Notes under the pieces: generated by a model
Database searches by the model: none
The model's input: only the letters and a program-made list of their open reading frames with translations
What the model was told of the DNA's origin: nothing
NCBI GenBank assembly: GCA_035310145.1
Contig: DATGEL010000096.1
Span: 1 to 60,379, forward strand
DNA: 60,379 nt
Reading direction: 5' to 3'
From: Dehalococcoidia bacterium
Lineage (GTDB): Bacteria > Chloroflexota > Dehalococcoidia > CAUJGQ01
Position numbers and translations under genes: made by a program
Shown: positions 1 to 12,097 of the stretch, one piece after another
Layout: every line of letters starts with the position of its first letter
How positions within the stretch are numbered: position 1 is the stretch's first letter

Positions 1-142
1 CGCGTCGGGCCAGAGCGCAGCGTAACGGTGCTCGATGGGCGCTGGGCGCCCACGTCAGACCGAGACTTCCCATGCGGACGCGGCGTTCTTCGGATCGCCG
101 CGAAACGGCGCTGTTGAAGCAAAGCGGGGTTAGGCGCGCCGC

Positions 143-589
143 CTACTCCCCGCGCGGCTGGCCGGGCTGGCCGGGGCCGCCGCGACGGCGGCGGCGCTCG
201 GCCACGCGGATGCGCACGTCGGCGCGGCGGGCGGCGGCGAAGACGGCGGCCACGTCGATGTCCGCCTGGCGCGTCGCCATCGCCTCTTCGGCACGGCGGC
301 GGGCGGCCTCGGCGCGGGCGATGTCGATCTCGTCCGAGCGCTCGGCGCTGTCGGCCAGCACCGTGACCTTGTCGTCGCGCACTTCCAGGAAGCCGCCGGC
401 GATGGCGAGGTCGATCTCCTCGTTGCCGCGGCGGGCGCGCAGCTCGCCAGTCTCGAGGATCGTCATCAGCGGCGCGTGCCGCGGCAGAATGCCCAGCTCG
501 CCCTCGCTGCCGGGCGCGATGATGATGTCGAAGCCGTCCTCCGAGAGCACTTCGCGCTCGGCGGTGACGATATCCAGGCTCAGGGGCAT
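143..589 (-). CDS. atpC: ATP synthase epsilon subunit
   Basis: Epsilon subunit of the F1 central stalk, which couples rotation to catalysis and can inhibit ATP hydrolysis. The 148 residues have the usual N-terminal beta-sandwich (residues 1-85, with the GSEGELGILPRHAPLMT stretch typical of the family) and a charged Ala/Arg-rich C-terminal helical part (about 88-130). The last 20 residues are a basic Arg/Gly/Pro tail that is longer than usual. It is the last gene of the operon and starts 3 bases after the atpD stop, so translation is probably coupled. I see no convincing terminator in bases 1-142. Family assignment is secure from sequence and gene order. Confidence 0.96.
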   Translation of the reverse strand: MPLSLDIVTAEREVLSEDGFDIIIAPGSEGELGILPRHAPLMTILETGELRARRGNEEIDLAIAGGFLEVRDDKVTVLADSAERSDEIDIARAEAARRRAEEAMATRQADIDVAAVFAAARRADVRIRVAERRRRRGGPGQPGQPRGE

Positions 590-592
590 GGC

Positions 593-2990
<2,398 letters not shown>

Positions 2991-2997
2991 GCGTGTG

Positions 2998-3882
2998 CTA
3001 GCCCTCCAGCGCGGCCACGCCGCCGACGATGTCGAGCAGCTCTTTGGTGATCTGCTCCTGCCGCGCCTTGTTCGCGGCCAGCGTCAGCGAATCGACCATG
3101 TCGTTGGCGGCGTCGGTGGCGTTCTTCATCGCCACCATCTGCGCCGAGTAGAAGCTGGCGACGTTTTGCAGCACCGCCTCGTAGATCTGCATCTCGATGT
3201 AGCGCGGCAGGAGCTGCGCCAGCACCTCGCGCGCCGACGGCTCGTAGATGTAGTCGATCGGCCTGCCTTCGCCGGCCTCGCCGCCGTCCGGCGGCTCCAC
3301 GGGCAGCACCTGGCGCACGGTGGGCCGCTGCGTGGCCGTGTTGATGAAGTCCGGGTAGATCAGCAGCACGCGGTCGGTCTCGCCGCCAAGGAAGTCGTCG
3401 ATCACCTCGCGCACGATCGGCGAGACATCGGCCGCGCTGGGATAATCGCCCAGATCGAGGTACGCGGCCACGACGTGAAAGCCGCCGCGGACGAGGAAGT
3501 CGCGTCCCTTCTTGCCCACGGCGATGGCGCGCACCTGCGCCTCAGTCCCGGCCTCGCGGATCGTCTGCAGCACGCGGCGGTTGATATTGCCGGGCAGGCC
3601 GCCGGAGAGGCCGCGGTTGGGCGAAACGACGACCAGCGTGACGCGGTTGCCCTGCCGCTGCTCGAGCAGCGGATGCGTGGCCTCGCCTTCGCCGCCGGCA
3701 TCGACCTGCTCGGCCAGGTTTGCCAGCACGGTGCGCAGCCGCTCGGCGTACGGTTTGGCGGCGCCGGCCCGCAGCTGGGCGCGCCGCATCTTCGACGCCG
3801 CCACGAGCTGCAGCGCGTTGGTGATCTTCGCCGTGTTCTGGACCGAGCGGATGCGCCGCTTGATCTGCCGGTAGCTTGGCAT
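2998..3882 (-). CDS. atpG: ATP synthase gamma subunit
   Basis: Central rotor shaft of F1. The 294 residues begin MPSYRQIKRRIRSVQNTAKITNALQ, the conserved N-terminal helix, with AASKMRRAQ following. The conserved C-terminal helix is present near the end (MKNATDAANDMV, then NKARQEQITKELLDIVGG). Length is normal for the family. The start ATG is 81 bases from the atpA stop, and that gap is filled by a palindromic repeat. It lies between atpA and the HAD gene in the operon. Confidence 0.96.
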   Translation of the reverse strand: MPSYRQIKRRIRSVQNTAKITNALQLVAASKMRRAQLRAGAAKPYAERLRTVLANLAEQVDAGGEGEATHPLLEQRQGNRVTLVVVSPNRGLSGGLPGNINRRVLQTIREAGTEAQVRAIAVGKKGRDFLVRGGFHVVAAYLDLGDYPSAADVSPIVREVIDDFLGGETDRVLLIYPDFINTATQRPTVRQVLPVEPPDGGEAGEGRPIDYIYEPSAREVLAQLLPRYIEMQIYEAVLQNVASFYSAQMVAMKNATDAANDMVDSLTLAANKARQEQITKELLDIVGGVAALEG

Positions 3883-3911
3883 CTAGGCCTTATTCCAATC
3901 CGACTCCACAC

Positions 3912-3955
3912 CTTCCCCCTCTCCATGAAATGGAGAGGGGGCCAGGGGGTGAGGC
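3912..3955. repeat. Palindromic repeat (copy R3)
   Basis: A perfect 12-bp stem, 3915-3926 (CCCCCTCTCCAT) with 3930-3941, has loop GAA and is followed by a CCAGGGGGTGAGG flank. The same hairpin, in opposite orientation, is at 19394-19420. It occupies the atpA-atpG intercistronic gap and could affect mRNA stability or processing there. Confidence 0.8.
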
Positions 3956-3963
3956 CACGCGCC

Positions 3964-5487
<1,524 letters not shown>

Positions 5488-5638
5488 CCTCGAACCTCTT
5501 TCGCCTTCCCGCTTCCGGCAGCTTCACGAGCAGGGACACCGGCCTGAGTCCGCGTCTGCCCTCGTCCGGCCCGCGCCGGCGTGCCGCATTGCTGCCGCCA
5601 TCGTACCGAATCGCGGCGCTCTGCGCCGCTGCCGGCCG

Positions 5639-6184
5639 CTAGCGCGCCGCTTCCAGCCGCCGGCGCAGCGCCAGCAGCCGCGTGCGGGCGCTGCCGTCGA
5701 TCAGCCGGTCGCCCACGCGCGCCACCACACCGCCGATAATGCTCGGATCGACGCGCGTCTCGATCTGCACCTGCTTACCCGTCATCTGGCCGAGCCGCCG
5801 CGCGATCAGTTGCTTCTCCGCATCGCCGATCTCGACCGCCGTCACGACCTCCGCCTGCGCGACGCCGCGGTAGGCGTCCGCGAGCTCGCGGAAGAAGTCC
5901 GTCACCTGCGGCGCCAGCGGCACGCGCCGCCGCTCCACCAGCAGCCGCGCGTAGTTCAGCGCCAGCGGCGAGACGCCCGCCAGGGTGCGGCTGAGCACGT
6001 CGTCCTTCGCCTGCTGCGGCACCTTGGCGCTCTCCAGCAGGCCGAGCACTTCCGGCTCAGCGAAGACGGCGCCGACGGTCTGCAGATCGCGCGCCCAGGC
6101 GTCGATCGTGCCCTGGTCGCGGGCGATCTGAAACACCGCCTCGGCGTAGCGCTTGGCCGCGATCTCCCGTCTGCTGCCTGGCAT
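5639..6184 (-). CDS. atpH: ATP synthase delta subunit
   Basis: Peripheral stalk subunit (OSCP type) linking F1 to the b subunits, 181 residues. The N-terminal helical domain (RREIAAKRYAEAVFQIARDQG) and the conserved C-terminal segment (VDPSIIGGVVARVGDRLIDGSARTRL) match the family. It follows atpF with a gap of about 30 bases. The downstream 150 bases before atpA show no repeat or clear regulatory element. Confidence 0.94.
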   Translation of the reverse strand: MPGSRREIAAKRYAEAVFQIARDQGTIDAWARDLQTVGAVFAEPEVLGLLESAKVPQQAKDDVLSRTLAGVSPLALNYARLLVERRRVPLAPQVTDFFRELADAYRGVAQAEVVTAVEIGDAEKQLIARRLGQMTGKQVQIETRVDPSIIGGVVARVGDRLIDGSARTRLLALRRRLEAAR

Positions 6185-6214
6185 GGTCGTTCCGTCCCGC
6201 CCTGCCCGCCGGCG

Positions 6215-6733
6215 CTAGTTCTGGCTGCCGTTGCGCCCGGCCGAGGATTCGAGCACTTCATTAATCAAGCGCAGGTGCGCCTGCCGGTCGAGCGACTGGT
6301 TGATCACCTTTTCGGCCGCGAGGATGGTGAGGTCGGCGAACTCGCGGCGCAGATCGGCGCGGGCCGCCTCGCTCTCCTGGCGGATCGTGGCCTGCGCCTG
6401 CGTGACGAGCTGCTGCTGGCGCTCCTGGCCCTGGCGCGTGGCGTCGTCCTGGATGCGCTGGGCGATCTGCTGGGCGTTGGCGACGATCTCCTGCGCCTGG
6501 ATCTGCCCCTGGCGGATCTGCTCCTGCACGCGCGTCTCCGACTCGCGCGCCGATTCGGCCGCGCGGTCGGCGGCGGCCAGCGCCTCTTGAATGCGCTGGC
6601 GCCGCTCGTCCAGCATCTTCAGCACGGGGCCATAGAGAAACTGCTTGAGCAGGAACAGCAGGATGCCGAAGTTGATGATGAACGCGAGCAGCGTGCCGAT
6701 GTTCAGCCCCAGCGCGTCGAATGCCTTACTCAA
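6215..6733 (-). CDS. atpF: ATP synthase b subunit
   Basis: Membrane-anchored peripheral stalk subunit, 172 residues. One N-terminal membrane span (about residues 10-32, IGTLLAFIINFGILLFLLKQFLY) is followed by the conserved GPVLKMLDERRQRIQEAL and a long charged helix, predicted coiled coil, to about residue 160. Gene order (E-F-H) and the LDERRQRI motif make the assignment firm. Confidence 0.95.
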   Translation of the reverse strand: MSKAFDALGLNIGTLLAFIINFGILLFLLKQFLYGPVLKMLDERRQRIQEALAAADRAAESARESETRVQEQIRQGQIQAQEIVANAQQIAQRIQDDATRQGQERQQQLVTQAQATIRQESEAARADLRREFADLTILAAEKVINQSLDRQAHLRLINEVLESSAGRNGSQN

Positions 6734-6843
6734 GTCTGTTCCTCACTCCCCGATCAGCCGCGGCCGCCGCGCCGCGGTTCGTGCCGCCCGCGCCGCCGCC
6801 GGCGCGGTCGCAGACCGAAGCGGCGGCGCCGGGCAGGCGAACC

Positions 6844-7155
<312 letters not shown>

Positions 7156-7237
7156 TCACCGGGGCATCGTGCTGGCGTGGTCTGGCCCCACGCGGGCCGC
7201 GCACACCGTCGCGCGGTGCGCCTCGCGCCGGGGACAC

Positions 7238-8236
7238 TCAGTGCGCCGCCGCCTCCGCAGGCTCCCCGTGTGTTCGATGCGCCTCGTGCTCGCCCTCGTC
7301 GTGCGACTCAACGGCCATCACGGCGAAAACGAGGGTGAGCAGCGCAAAGACTGCCGCCTGAATGAAGCCCACGAACGTCTCCAGTCCGTAGAAGATGACG
7401 GGAAAGACGAACGGGGCCAGGAACGAGATGAAAGTGATCAGCACGTCGCCGGCGAAGATGTTGCCGAAGAGACGGAAGGTGAAGCTGATGATGCGGATCA
7501 GCTCGCTGAGGAACTCCAGCGCGCCGACGAAGACGTTAATCGGCGAGAACCTGGCGAAGGGCGGAAAGGCGAAGAACTTGCCGAGATAGCGGAAGCCCAG
7601 CGCCTGCAGGCCCCACAGCTCGACGAAGATCGCCGACCAGATCGCCAGCGCCAGGGGGCTGTTGGCATCGCTGTTGGGGCTGCGCAGATAGGGGCGGAAG
7701 CCGCCCAGGTTCGGGTCGTCCGCGTGTGAAGACGTCGTCTGCTCGCCCTCTTTGACCTCAGCCGCGTGCGGCACGATGACCTTGATCGGCCCGGCGTCCT
7801 TCCAGACGAAGCCGGTCTCCTGGTGGTCGCCGCGGTGCGCCACGCCGATCGAGTTGACGATCGGCAGCAGGCCGAAGTAGTTGGAGGAGACGACGAACAA
7901 AAAGATCGTGGCGACGACGACGAAGAACTTGCGCCCGTTCTCCGGCCCGGCGATCTCCTCGACCACCGAGTACATCCACTCGACCAGCGCCTCGACGAAG
8001 TTGTAGAAGCCGGAGGGCACCAGCGCCGCCCTGCGCGTGGCGAAGTACGAGGTGATCACAAGAATGGCGGTGACGATGTAGGCGGCGATCACGGTGTTGG
8101 TCACGTTGAAGGGGCCGACGGCAAAGACCGTCTCCGCCTTCAGCGAGATCTCCGGCTGCGGCCCCGCCAGCAGGAAGCCGACGACGATCGTCGCCAGCAC
8201 GAAAAGGACGATGATCCAGACCTTCGGATTGCGCAC
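7238..8236 (-). CDS. atpB: ATP synthase a subunit
   Basis: Proton-channel subunit of Fo, 332 residues with about six hydrophobic segments. The essential Arg is R255 in FRLFGNIFAGD. The conserved C-terminal helix LETFVGFIQAAVFALLTLVF follows. An acidic and His-rich tail (EGEHEAHRTHGE) ends the protein. A hydrophilic insertion at about residues 134-190 (HQETG through RSPNSD) lengthens one loop. Translation starts at GTG 8236 with GGGAG 8 bases upstream. It is the first gene of the operon; no atpI was recognised upstream. Confidence 0.95.
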   Translation of the reverse strand: MRNPKVWIIVLFVLATIVVGFLLAGPQPEISLKAETVFAVGPFNVTNTVIAAYIVTAILVITSYFATRRAALVPSGFYNFVEALVEWMYSVVEEIAGPENGRKFFVVVATIFLFVVSSNYFGLLPIVNSIGVAHRGDHQETGFVWKDAGPIKVIVPHAAEVKEGEQTTSSHADDPNLGGFRPYLRSPNSDANSPLALAIWSAIFVELWGLQALGFRYLGKFFAFPPFARFSPINVFVGALEFLSELIRIISFTFRLFGNIFAGDVLITFISFLAPFVFPVIFYGLETFVGFIQAAVFALLTLVFAVMAVESHDEGEHEAHRTHGEPAEAAAH

Positions 8237-8628
8237 CGGGTCACTCCCGCGCTGGCAGCGTCCGCCGCCCCGACACAGTTGACGCCATCCTGCGCGCTGG
8301 CGGATGGCATCATGTTGAGCGGCCGGCCACCGTTTCCCGGCCGACCCGAGGCATTGCGAAACTTATCACAGACGATCGTAGGGAGCAACCCCCGTGCAAC
8401 GCGGGCACGACAAAAACCGCCGGGGCGGTTGCTCCGGCGGCATGGTACGCAATCCGCGGACAATGCGCCAGCGCCCGTCCTGCGCGATCCGCCAGGAGCG
8501 GGGAGAGCCATGTGCGGCAGCAGGCAGGCGAAAGCGACGACGTGCAAGCCAGCCGGAGTGATGCTGAGCCGTTCGTCATCGCGCAGCGGCCGGCTGCTCC
8601 AGGTGCAGCCCTGGCCGCATGACGGGCG
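8237..8628. other. Intergenic region upstream of atpB
   Basis: These 392 bases lie between the HxlR gene and atpB, both on the minus strand. I see no convincing gene. The region holds a minus-strand terminator at 8412-8430, and the ATP synthase promoter must lie between it and atpB. A weak candidate on the minus strand is TTGCTC, 17 bases, TAAGTT (about 8347-8392), but the match is poor. Confidence 0.5.
8412..8430 (-). terminator. Rho-independent terminator downstream of the HxlR gene
   Basis: Read on the minus strand, a 6-bp GC-rich stem (AACCGC/GCGGTT, loop CCCG) is followed by a T run (plus-strand A run at 8412-8416). It lies about 200 bases after the HxlR stop and would insulate atpB from read-through. 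Confidence 0.5.
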
Positions 8629-9087
8629 CTAGCCCGCCGCCGCCAGGCCCGGTCCGGGATGCGCGTCGACCTGCTCAGCGCGCAGGATCCGCTGACAGCC
8701 GCTGCAGACGAGCTGTTGCACGACATCGCCGCCGCAGCTGTCGTGGCGGAAGACGATCGGCGGTCCATCGGGCGCCGCCCAGCGGTCTCCCCAGCCGGTC
8801 AGGGCAATGACGACGGCCGCCAGATCGCGGCCTTTCTCGGTCAGGTGGTACTCGTCGTAGGGCGAATCCTCGCCCGGGCTGCGCTCCATCACGCCGGCCT
8901 CCACCAGGCTGTCCAGCCGGGCGGAGAGGACGTTTCGGGCGAGGCCGAGGCTGCGCAGGAAGTCGGTGAAGCGCGTCAGCCCGCCAAACAGCGCGTCGCG
9001 GACGATCAGCAGGCTCCAGCGCTCGCCGACCACCTCGAGTGCCCGCGCGGCCGAGCAGTTCTGGCGTTCGTAAGTATTTCCAAGCAC
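8629..9087 (-). CDS. HxlR-family transcriptional regulator
   Basis: Winged-helix DNA-binding repressor/activator of 152 residues. The N-terminus NCSAARALEVVGERWSLLIV is the HxlR hallmark, followed by the recognition region (FTDFLRSLGLARNVLSARL) and wing (YDEYHLTEKGRDL). The C-terminal part has Cys residues in a CGG...CSGC pattern, a possible small metal ribbon seen in some family members. It is divergent from the SDR gene at 9227. The likely start is GTG 9087, only 7 bases from a TACAAT -10 element, so the mRNA may be leaderless. Confidence 0.9.
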   Translation of the reverse strand: MLGNTYERQNCSAARALEVVGERWSLLIVRDALFGGLTRFTDFLRSLGLARNVLSARLDSLVEAGVMERSPGEDSPYDEYHLTEKGRDLAAVVIALTGWGDRWAAPDGPPIVFRHDSCGGDVVQQLVCSGCQRILRAEQVDAHPGPGLAAAG

Positions 9088-9093
9088 GGACCA

Positions 9094-9099
9094 ATTGTA
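9094..9099 (-). promoter_or_regulatory. -10 element of the HxlR gene
   Basis: TACAAT read on the minus strand (plus-strand ATTGTA), 7 bases before the GTG start. No good -35 is visible at the expected distance. The position implies a transcript beginning at or near the start codon. Confidence 0.45.
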
Positions 9100-9112
9100 G
9101 CACCTTTTTTAG

Positions 9113-9141
9113 TTGCATGATGAAACCGCGTCCGCTACGGT
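9113..9141 (+). promoter_or_regulatory. Promoter of the SDR/SRPBCC operon
   Basis: TTGCAT at 9113-9118, a 17-base spacer and TACGGT at 9136-9141, placing the start of transcription within or just before the palindrome at 9149. The -35 overlaps a partial copy of the operator motif (TTGCATGATGAAA). Confidence 0.45.
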
Positions 9142-9148
9142 GGTTGTA

Positions 9149-9169
9149 GTGGTTGCATGAAGCAACCAC
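9149..9169. promoter_or_regulatory. Operator-like palindrome for the HxlR regulator
   Basis: Perfect inverted repeat GTGGTTGC-ATGAA-GCAACCAC located just downstream of the SDR promoter in the divergent intergenic region. A related imperfect dyad (AGTTGCATGATGAAAC) lies at 9111-9126 near both promoters. This geometry suits autoregulated repression by the divergent HxlR protein; binding is inferred, not shown. Confidence 0.5.
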
Positions 9170-9226
9170 ATAGCTGCGAGGGGCCCCTCACCGAGGGGCT
9201 CCTGCAAACCAGGAGGAGCCGGACCG

Positions 9227-9952
9227 ATGACAATCACAGACAGGGCCGTGCTGGTGACGGGCGCCAATCGCGGCATCGGGCAAGCGCTGGTCGAAGAAGC
9301 CTTGCGGCGCGGTGCGCGCCGGGTATACGCCGGCACGCGTCAGCCCCTGGTCCACCCGGACACACGCGTCACGCCCCTACTGCTGGACGTGACCAACGCG
9401 GCACAGATTCGGGCAGCGGTCGAGCGGGTCGACACGCTTGACCTCCTCATCAACAATGCCGGGGTGGCCCGCTTCGATGACTTGAGCGATCGGGCCGTGC
9501 TCGAACAGCACCTTGCCGTCAACCTCTTCGGCGCCTATGGCATGACCCAGGCGTGCCTGCCGCTGCTTACGCGCTCGCACGGCGCGATCGTCATCGTGCT
9601 GTCGCTGACGGCCGTCGCCCCGCTGCCGTTCGTTCCGGCCTACTCGATCTCCAAGGCGGCCGCGTTCTCGCTGTCCCAGTCGCTACGGGCCGTGTTGGCC
9701 GGGCAGGGCGTGCGGGCGCATGCCGTCCTGGCCGGCGCCGTGGATACCGAGATGTCCCGAGACTTCGCCGTCCCGAAGGCCCCCCCGGAGTCCGTCGCCC
9801 GCGCCATCCTCGACGGCGTGGCGAACGGCGAGGAGGAGATCTTCCCGGATCCCATGTCGGCGCCGCTGGCTGCGCCTTGGCGTGGCGGCGCCCTCAAGGC
9901 GCTCGAGCGTGAGTTTGCGGCTCTCGCCAATGCGACGCCCGAAGCCGCATGA
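9227..9952 (+). CDS. SDR-family oxidoreductase
   Basis: Short-chain dehydrogenase/reductase of 241 residues using NAD(P)H; substrate unknown. The Rossmann cofactor motif TGANRGIG is at 11-18, NNAG lies in the NAG motif, the catalytic Ser is in the SLTAVAP region, and Tyr/Lys are in YSISK. It is shorter than the usual 250 residues but complete. A strong AGGAGG precedes the ATG. It is the first gene of a likely two-gene operon with the SRPBCC gene, under a promoter with an operator palindrome. Confidence 0.92.
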   Translation: MTITDRAVLVTGANRGIGQALVEEALRRGARRVYAGTRQPLVHPDTRVTPLLLDVTNAAQIRAAVERVDTLDLLINNAGVARFDDLSDRAVLEQHLAVNLFGAYGMTQACLPLLTRSHGAIVIVLSLTAVAPLPFVPAYSISKAAAFSLSQSLRAVLAGQGVRAHAVLAGAVDTEMSRDFAVPKAPPESVARAILDGVANGEEEIFPDPMSAPLAAPWRGGALKALEREFAALANATPEAA

Positions 9953-9958
9953 GCAACG

Positions 9959-10005
9959 GCCGGTGCCGCCGGTCCGCCGCGGTACGGCGGACCGGCGGCA
10001 CCGGC
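9959..10005. terminator. Perfect 21-bp hairpin between the SDR and SRPBCC genes
   Basis: Stem 9959-9979 pairs perfectly with 9985-10005, loop CGGTA, with no T tract after it. It begins 6 bases past the SDR stop and ends 41 bases before the next ATG. It could lower read-through or stabilise the upstream mRNA 3' end; termination itself is uncertain without a T run. Confidence 0.5.
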
Positions 10006-10046
10006 ACACCACAACCAACCCCGCATACCGTGAACGGGAGAGCACC

Positions 10047-10520
10047 ATGAGCAGCCAAAACTTCACCACCACCTTTTCGGTGGACCAAACACCGGAAGAA
10101 GCCTTCGCCGCCATCACGAACGTTCGTGGCTGGTGGTCGGGAGAGATTGAAGGGAGTACCGACAGGCTGGGCGAGGAGTTCACCTACCGGTACGAGGATG
10201 TCCACTACACCAAACAAAAGATCACGGAACTCATCCCTGGCAAGAAGGTCGTTTGGCGGGTGTTGGACGCCTATCTCAACTTCAGCAAAGACCCGGGCGA
10301 GTGGACGGGCACGGAGATCACCTTTGACGTCTCGCGCAAGGGGAAGCGAACGGAGGTCCGCTTCACGCACCTGGGCCTGGTTCCGGAGTTTGAATGCTTC
10401 GATTCCTGTTCAAGCGCATGGGGCGTCTATATCAATGGGAGTCTCAGGCGCTTGATTACGACCGGTGAAGGGCAGCTCAACTCGAACGAAGAAGGTATGG
10501 TCTCCCAACCGGCGGTCTGA
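10047..10520 (+). CDS. SRPBCC (AHSA1-like) domain protein
   Basis: A 157-residue protein of the START/Bet v1-like fold, a hydrophobic ligand-binding domain often annotated activator of Hsp90 ATPase homologue. The N-terminus FTTTFSVDQTPEEAFAAITNVRGWWS, the EFTYRYEDVHYTKQKITEL strand region and the C-terminal helix around SLRRLITTGEG fit. GGGAG lies about 8 bases before the ATG. It probably belongs to the HxlR-controlled SDR operon. The ligand is unknown. Confidence 0.85.
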   Translation: MSSQNFTTTFSVDQTPEEAFAAITNVRGWWSGEIEGSTDRLGEEFTYRYEDVHYTKQKITELIPGKKVVWRVLDAYLNFSKDPGEWTGTEITFDVSRKGKRTEVRFTHLGLVPEFECFDSCSSAWGVYINGSLRRLITTGEGQLNSNEEGMVSQPAV

Positions 10521-10813
10521 AGTGGTTGAACACTCAGCTCCGGACTGACGCGCCGGTTAGGAGACCATCCTTAAAGGGGCCGGAACGGGCGTTTCGCCGC
10601 AGCCTCAACCGTCCAGGCGCGTGCGCCTGTTTTGCACGTGAGTTCCTACAGTGTGGTCGAAACCGGCGGTCGCCGGCGGTGTGGCAGCCGCCGGCGACCG
10701 CCCGGCGGGCTTCGGCCGATGGCCGCGACTGAACTGCGGCCCAGGGGCAGGCCGCGCGTGGCGCCGAGCGGTCGGTTGCAGCGTGGCGAGCAGGGCGAAG
10801 GTGATACCGGGCG
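10521..10813. other. Intergenic region with a 15-bp hairpin
   Basis: These 293 bases contain no credible gene. A perfect 15-bp stem (10665-10679 with 10688-10702, 8-base loop) without a T run sits about 145 bases after the SRPBCC stop and may end that transcript or the convergent BFN transcript. Confidence 0.5.
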
Positions 10814-11344
10814 CTAGCGCCGGCGCTTATCGAAGTCGTCCAGGTCGAGCCCTTCGATGAAGTCGCGGAAGGCGGACATCCGCTCCAGCTCTTCCTCTTT
10901 GACCGGCGCCGTCATCTCCAGGGCGCCCGCCGCGCTCTCGTCCTCGCTGATCTTGACGCCGGCCTTCTCCAGCACGCTCTCGTCGGCGTAGATCGGCACG
11001 CGGGCGCGCACGGCGAGGGCGATCGCGTCGCTGGGGCGCGAGTCGATCTCGACGGAGTTGCCGTTCACCTCGAGCACGATGCGGGCGTAGTAGGTGTCGC
11101 TGGAGATGTCGTTGACGACGACCGAAGACACCTGGGCGCCGAGCGAGTCGATCACTGAGCGCAGCAGGTCGTGGGTGAGCGGGCGTGGCACCTGCACGTC
11201 CTGCAGGCGGACGGCGATCGCGTCGGCCTCGGCCGGGCCGATCCAGATCGGCAGGTAGCGTTCCGCGTCCTTCTCTTTGAGGATGACGACGCGCTGGTAG
11301 TTCATCAGCGAGACGCGGATGCTCTCGATCGTCATCTCAACCAC
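10814..11344 (-). CDS. Bifunctional nuclease (BFN, DUF151) domain protein
   Basis: A 176-residue protein of the BFN/DUF151 family, for which DNase and RNase activity has been reported in some members. Family motifs include VSLMNYQRVVILKEKDAERYLPIWIG, then EADAIAVRL and the conserved IDSRPSDAIALAVRA. The C-terminal acidic tail (FIEGLDLDDFDKRRR) is typical of standalone forms. I chose GTG 11344 because GGGAGG lies 7 bases upstream; the next ATG is at 11335. It is convergent with the SRPBCC gene. Confidence 0.88.
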   Translation of the reverse strand: MVEMTIESIRVSLMNYQRVVILKEKDAERYLPIWIGPAEADAIAVRLQDVQVPRPLTHDLLRSVIDSLGAQVSSVVVNDISSDTYYARIVLEVNGNSVEIDSRPSDAIALAVRARVPIYADESVLEKAGVKISEDESAAGALEMTAPVKEEELERMSAFRDFIEGLDLDDFDKRRR

Positions 11345-11499
11345 GGCCACGCCTCCCGACTCAAATTCAGTGTAGGCACGCGCTCGAAAACGTGTCAACG
11401 AACCATCCGGCGCAACCAACGGCGGTTGCGCTGCCGCGATTACGCCCACGAGCGCCGCTGGGCACGCGTGCCGGCGGGCGGTACGGCGCGGGCCGTTGC

Positions 11500-11751
11500 T
11501 TATGTATCGGCGGCTTTGCCGCTGGCGTTAAAGGGGTCGCGCGGGTCGTAGGGGCCGCGTTCGACGAAGCTCTTCAGCCGCCGGTCCAGCGTGCTGCGAT
11601 CGAGCAGCACGCGGCGGTTGCAGGTGAGGCAGCGCAGGCCGATGTCGGCGCCGAGCCGCACCACGCGCCAGTCCGTGCCGCCGCAAGGGTGTGCCTTGCG
11701 CAGCCGCACGATGTCGTCCATGCGGTAGTCGATGATCGGTTTCTGGGCCAC
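11500..11751 (-). CDS. DUF951 family small protein
   Basis: An 83-residue protein matching DUF951: DIVRLRKAHPCGGTDWRVVRLG, then ADIGLRCLTCNRRVLLDRSTLDRR. The three Cys residues (CGG, C..C) suggest a small metal-binding fold. Function is unknown. I start it at GTG 11751, where the upstream palindromic repeat ends; ATG 11721 would give 73 residues, nearer the family's usual 60-70. The longer open frame only translates the repeat. Confidence 0.8.
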   Translation of the reverse strand: MAQKPIIDYRMDDIVRLRKAHPCGGTDWRVVRLGADIGLRCLTCNRRVLLDRSTLDRRLKSFVERGPYDPRDPFNASGKAADT

Positions 11752-11760
11752 GGGCGTTCG

Positions 11761-12085
11761 GCCCTCACCCTCACCACCGGCCCCTCTCCCTCTCCCAATC
11801 CTGGGAGAGGGAGAGGGGCGATCCGGCGTAGAGTGTTCCAGAGGGCGCCGGGTTAGCCGGCGCACCGTGCGTCGCGCCCGCGGGCGCGACGGGCGGACGC
11901 CACGCGCCCCTGACCGAAGCGTGGGAACCGTGCGCGGTGCACGGCATTCGCTCCTGCATCAGCTTGCTAACCTGGCGTCCTCCGTGCCCGCACGGTACGA
12001 TCGCCCCTCTCTCCCATACGCTCTTGAACAGCGGCGGATCTCCCTCGCTTGTGTATGGGAGAGAGGGGTACGGGGGTGTGAGGGC
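11761..12085. repeat. Inverted pair of palindromic repeats (copies R4 and R5)
   Basis: R4 (11761-11842) has a perfect 17-bp stem, 11781-11797 with 11802-11818, loop ATCC, then a flank ending GAGTGTTCCAGA that is also present in the copy at 30152. R5 (about 12000-12085), in inverse orientation, has a perfect 16-bp stem, 12004-12019 with 12053-12068, enclosing 33 bases. The interior (11843-11999) has no gene and includes the palindrome CGTCGCGCCCGCGGGCGCGACG-like arm pair near 11870. The pair fills the 346-base gap between DUF951 and the LLM gene. Confidence 0.8.
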
Positions 12086-12097
12086 CGCTCGCTCCCC

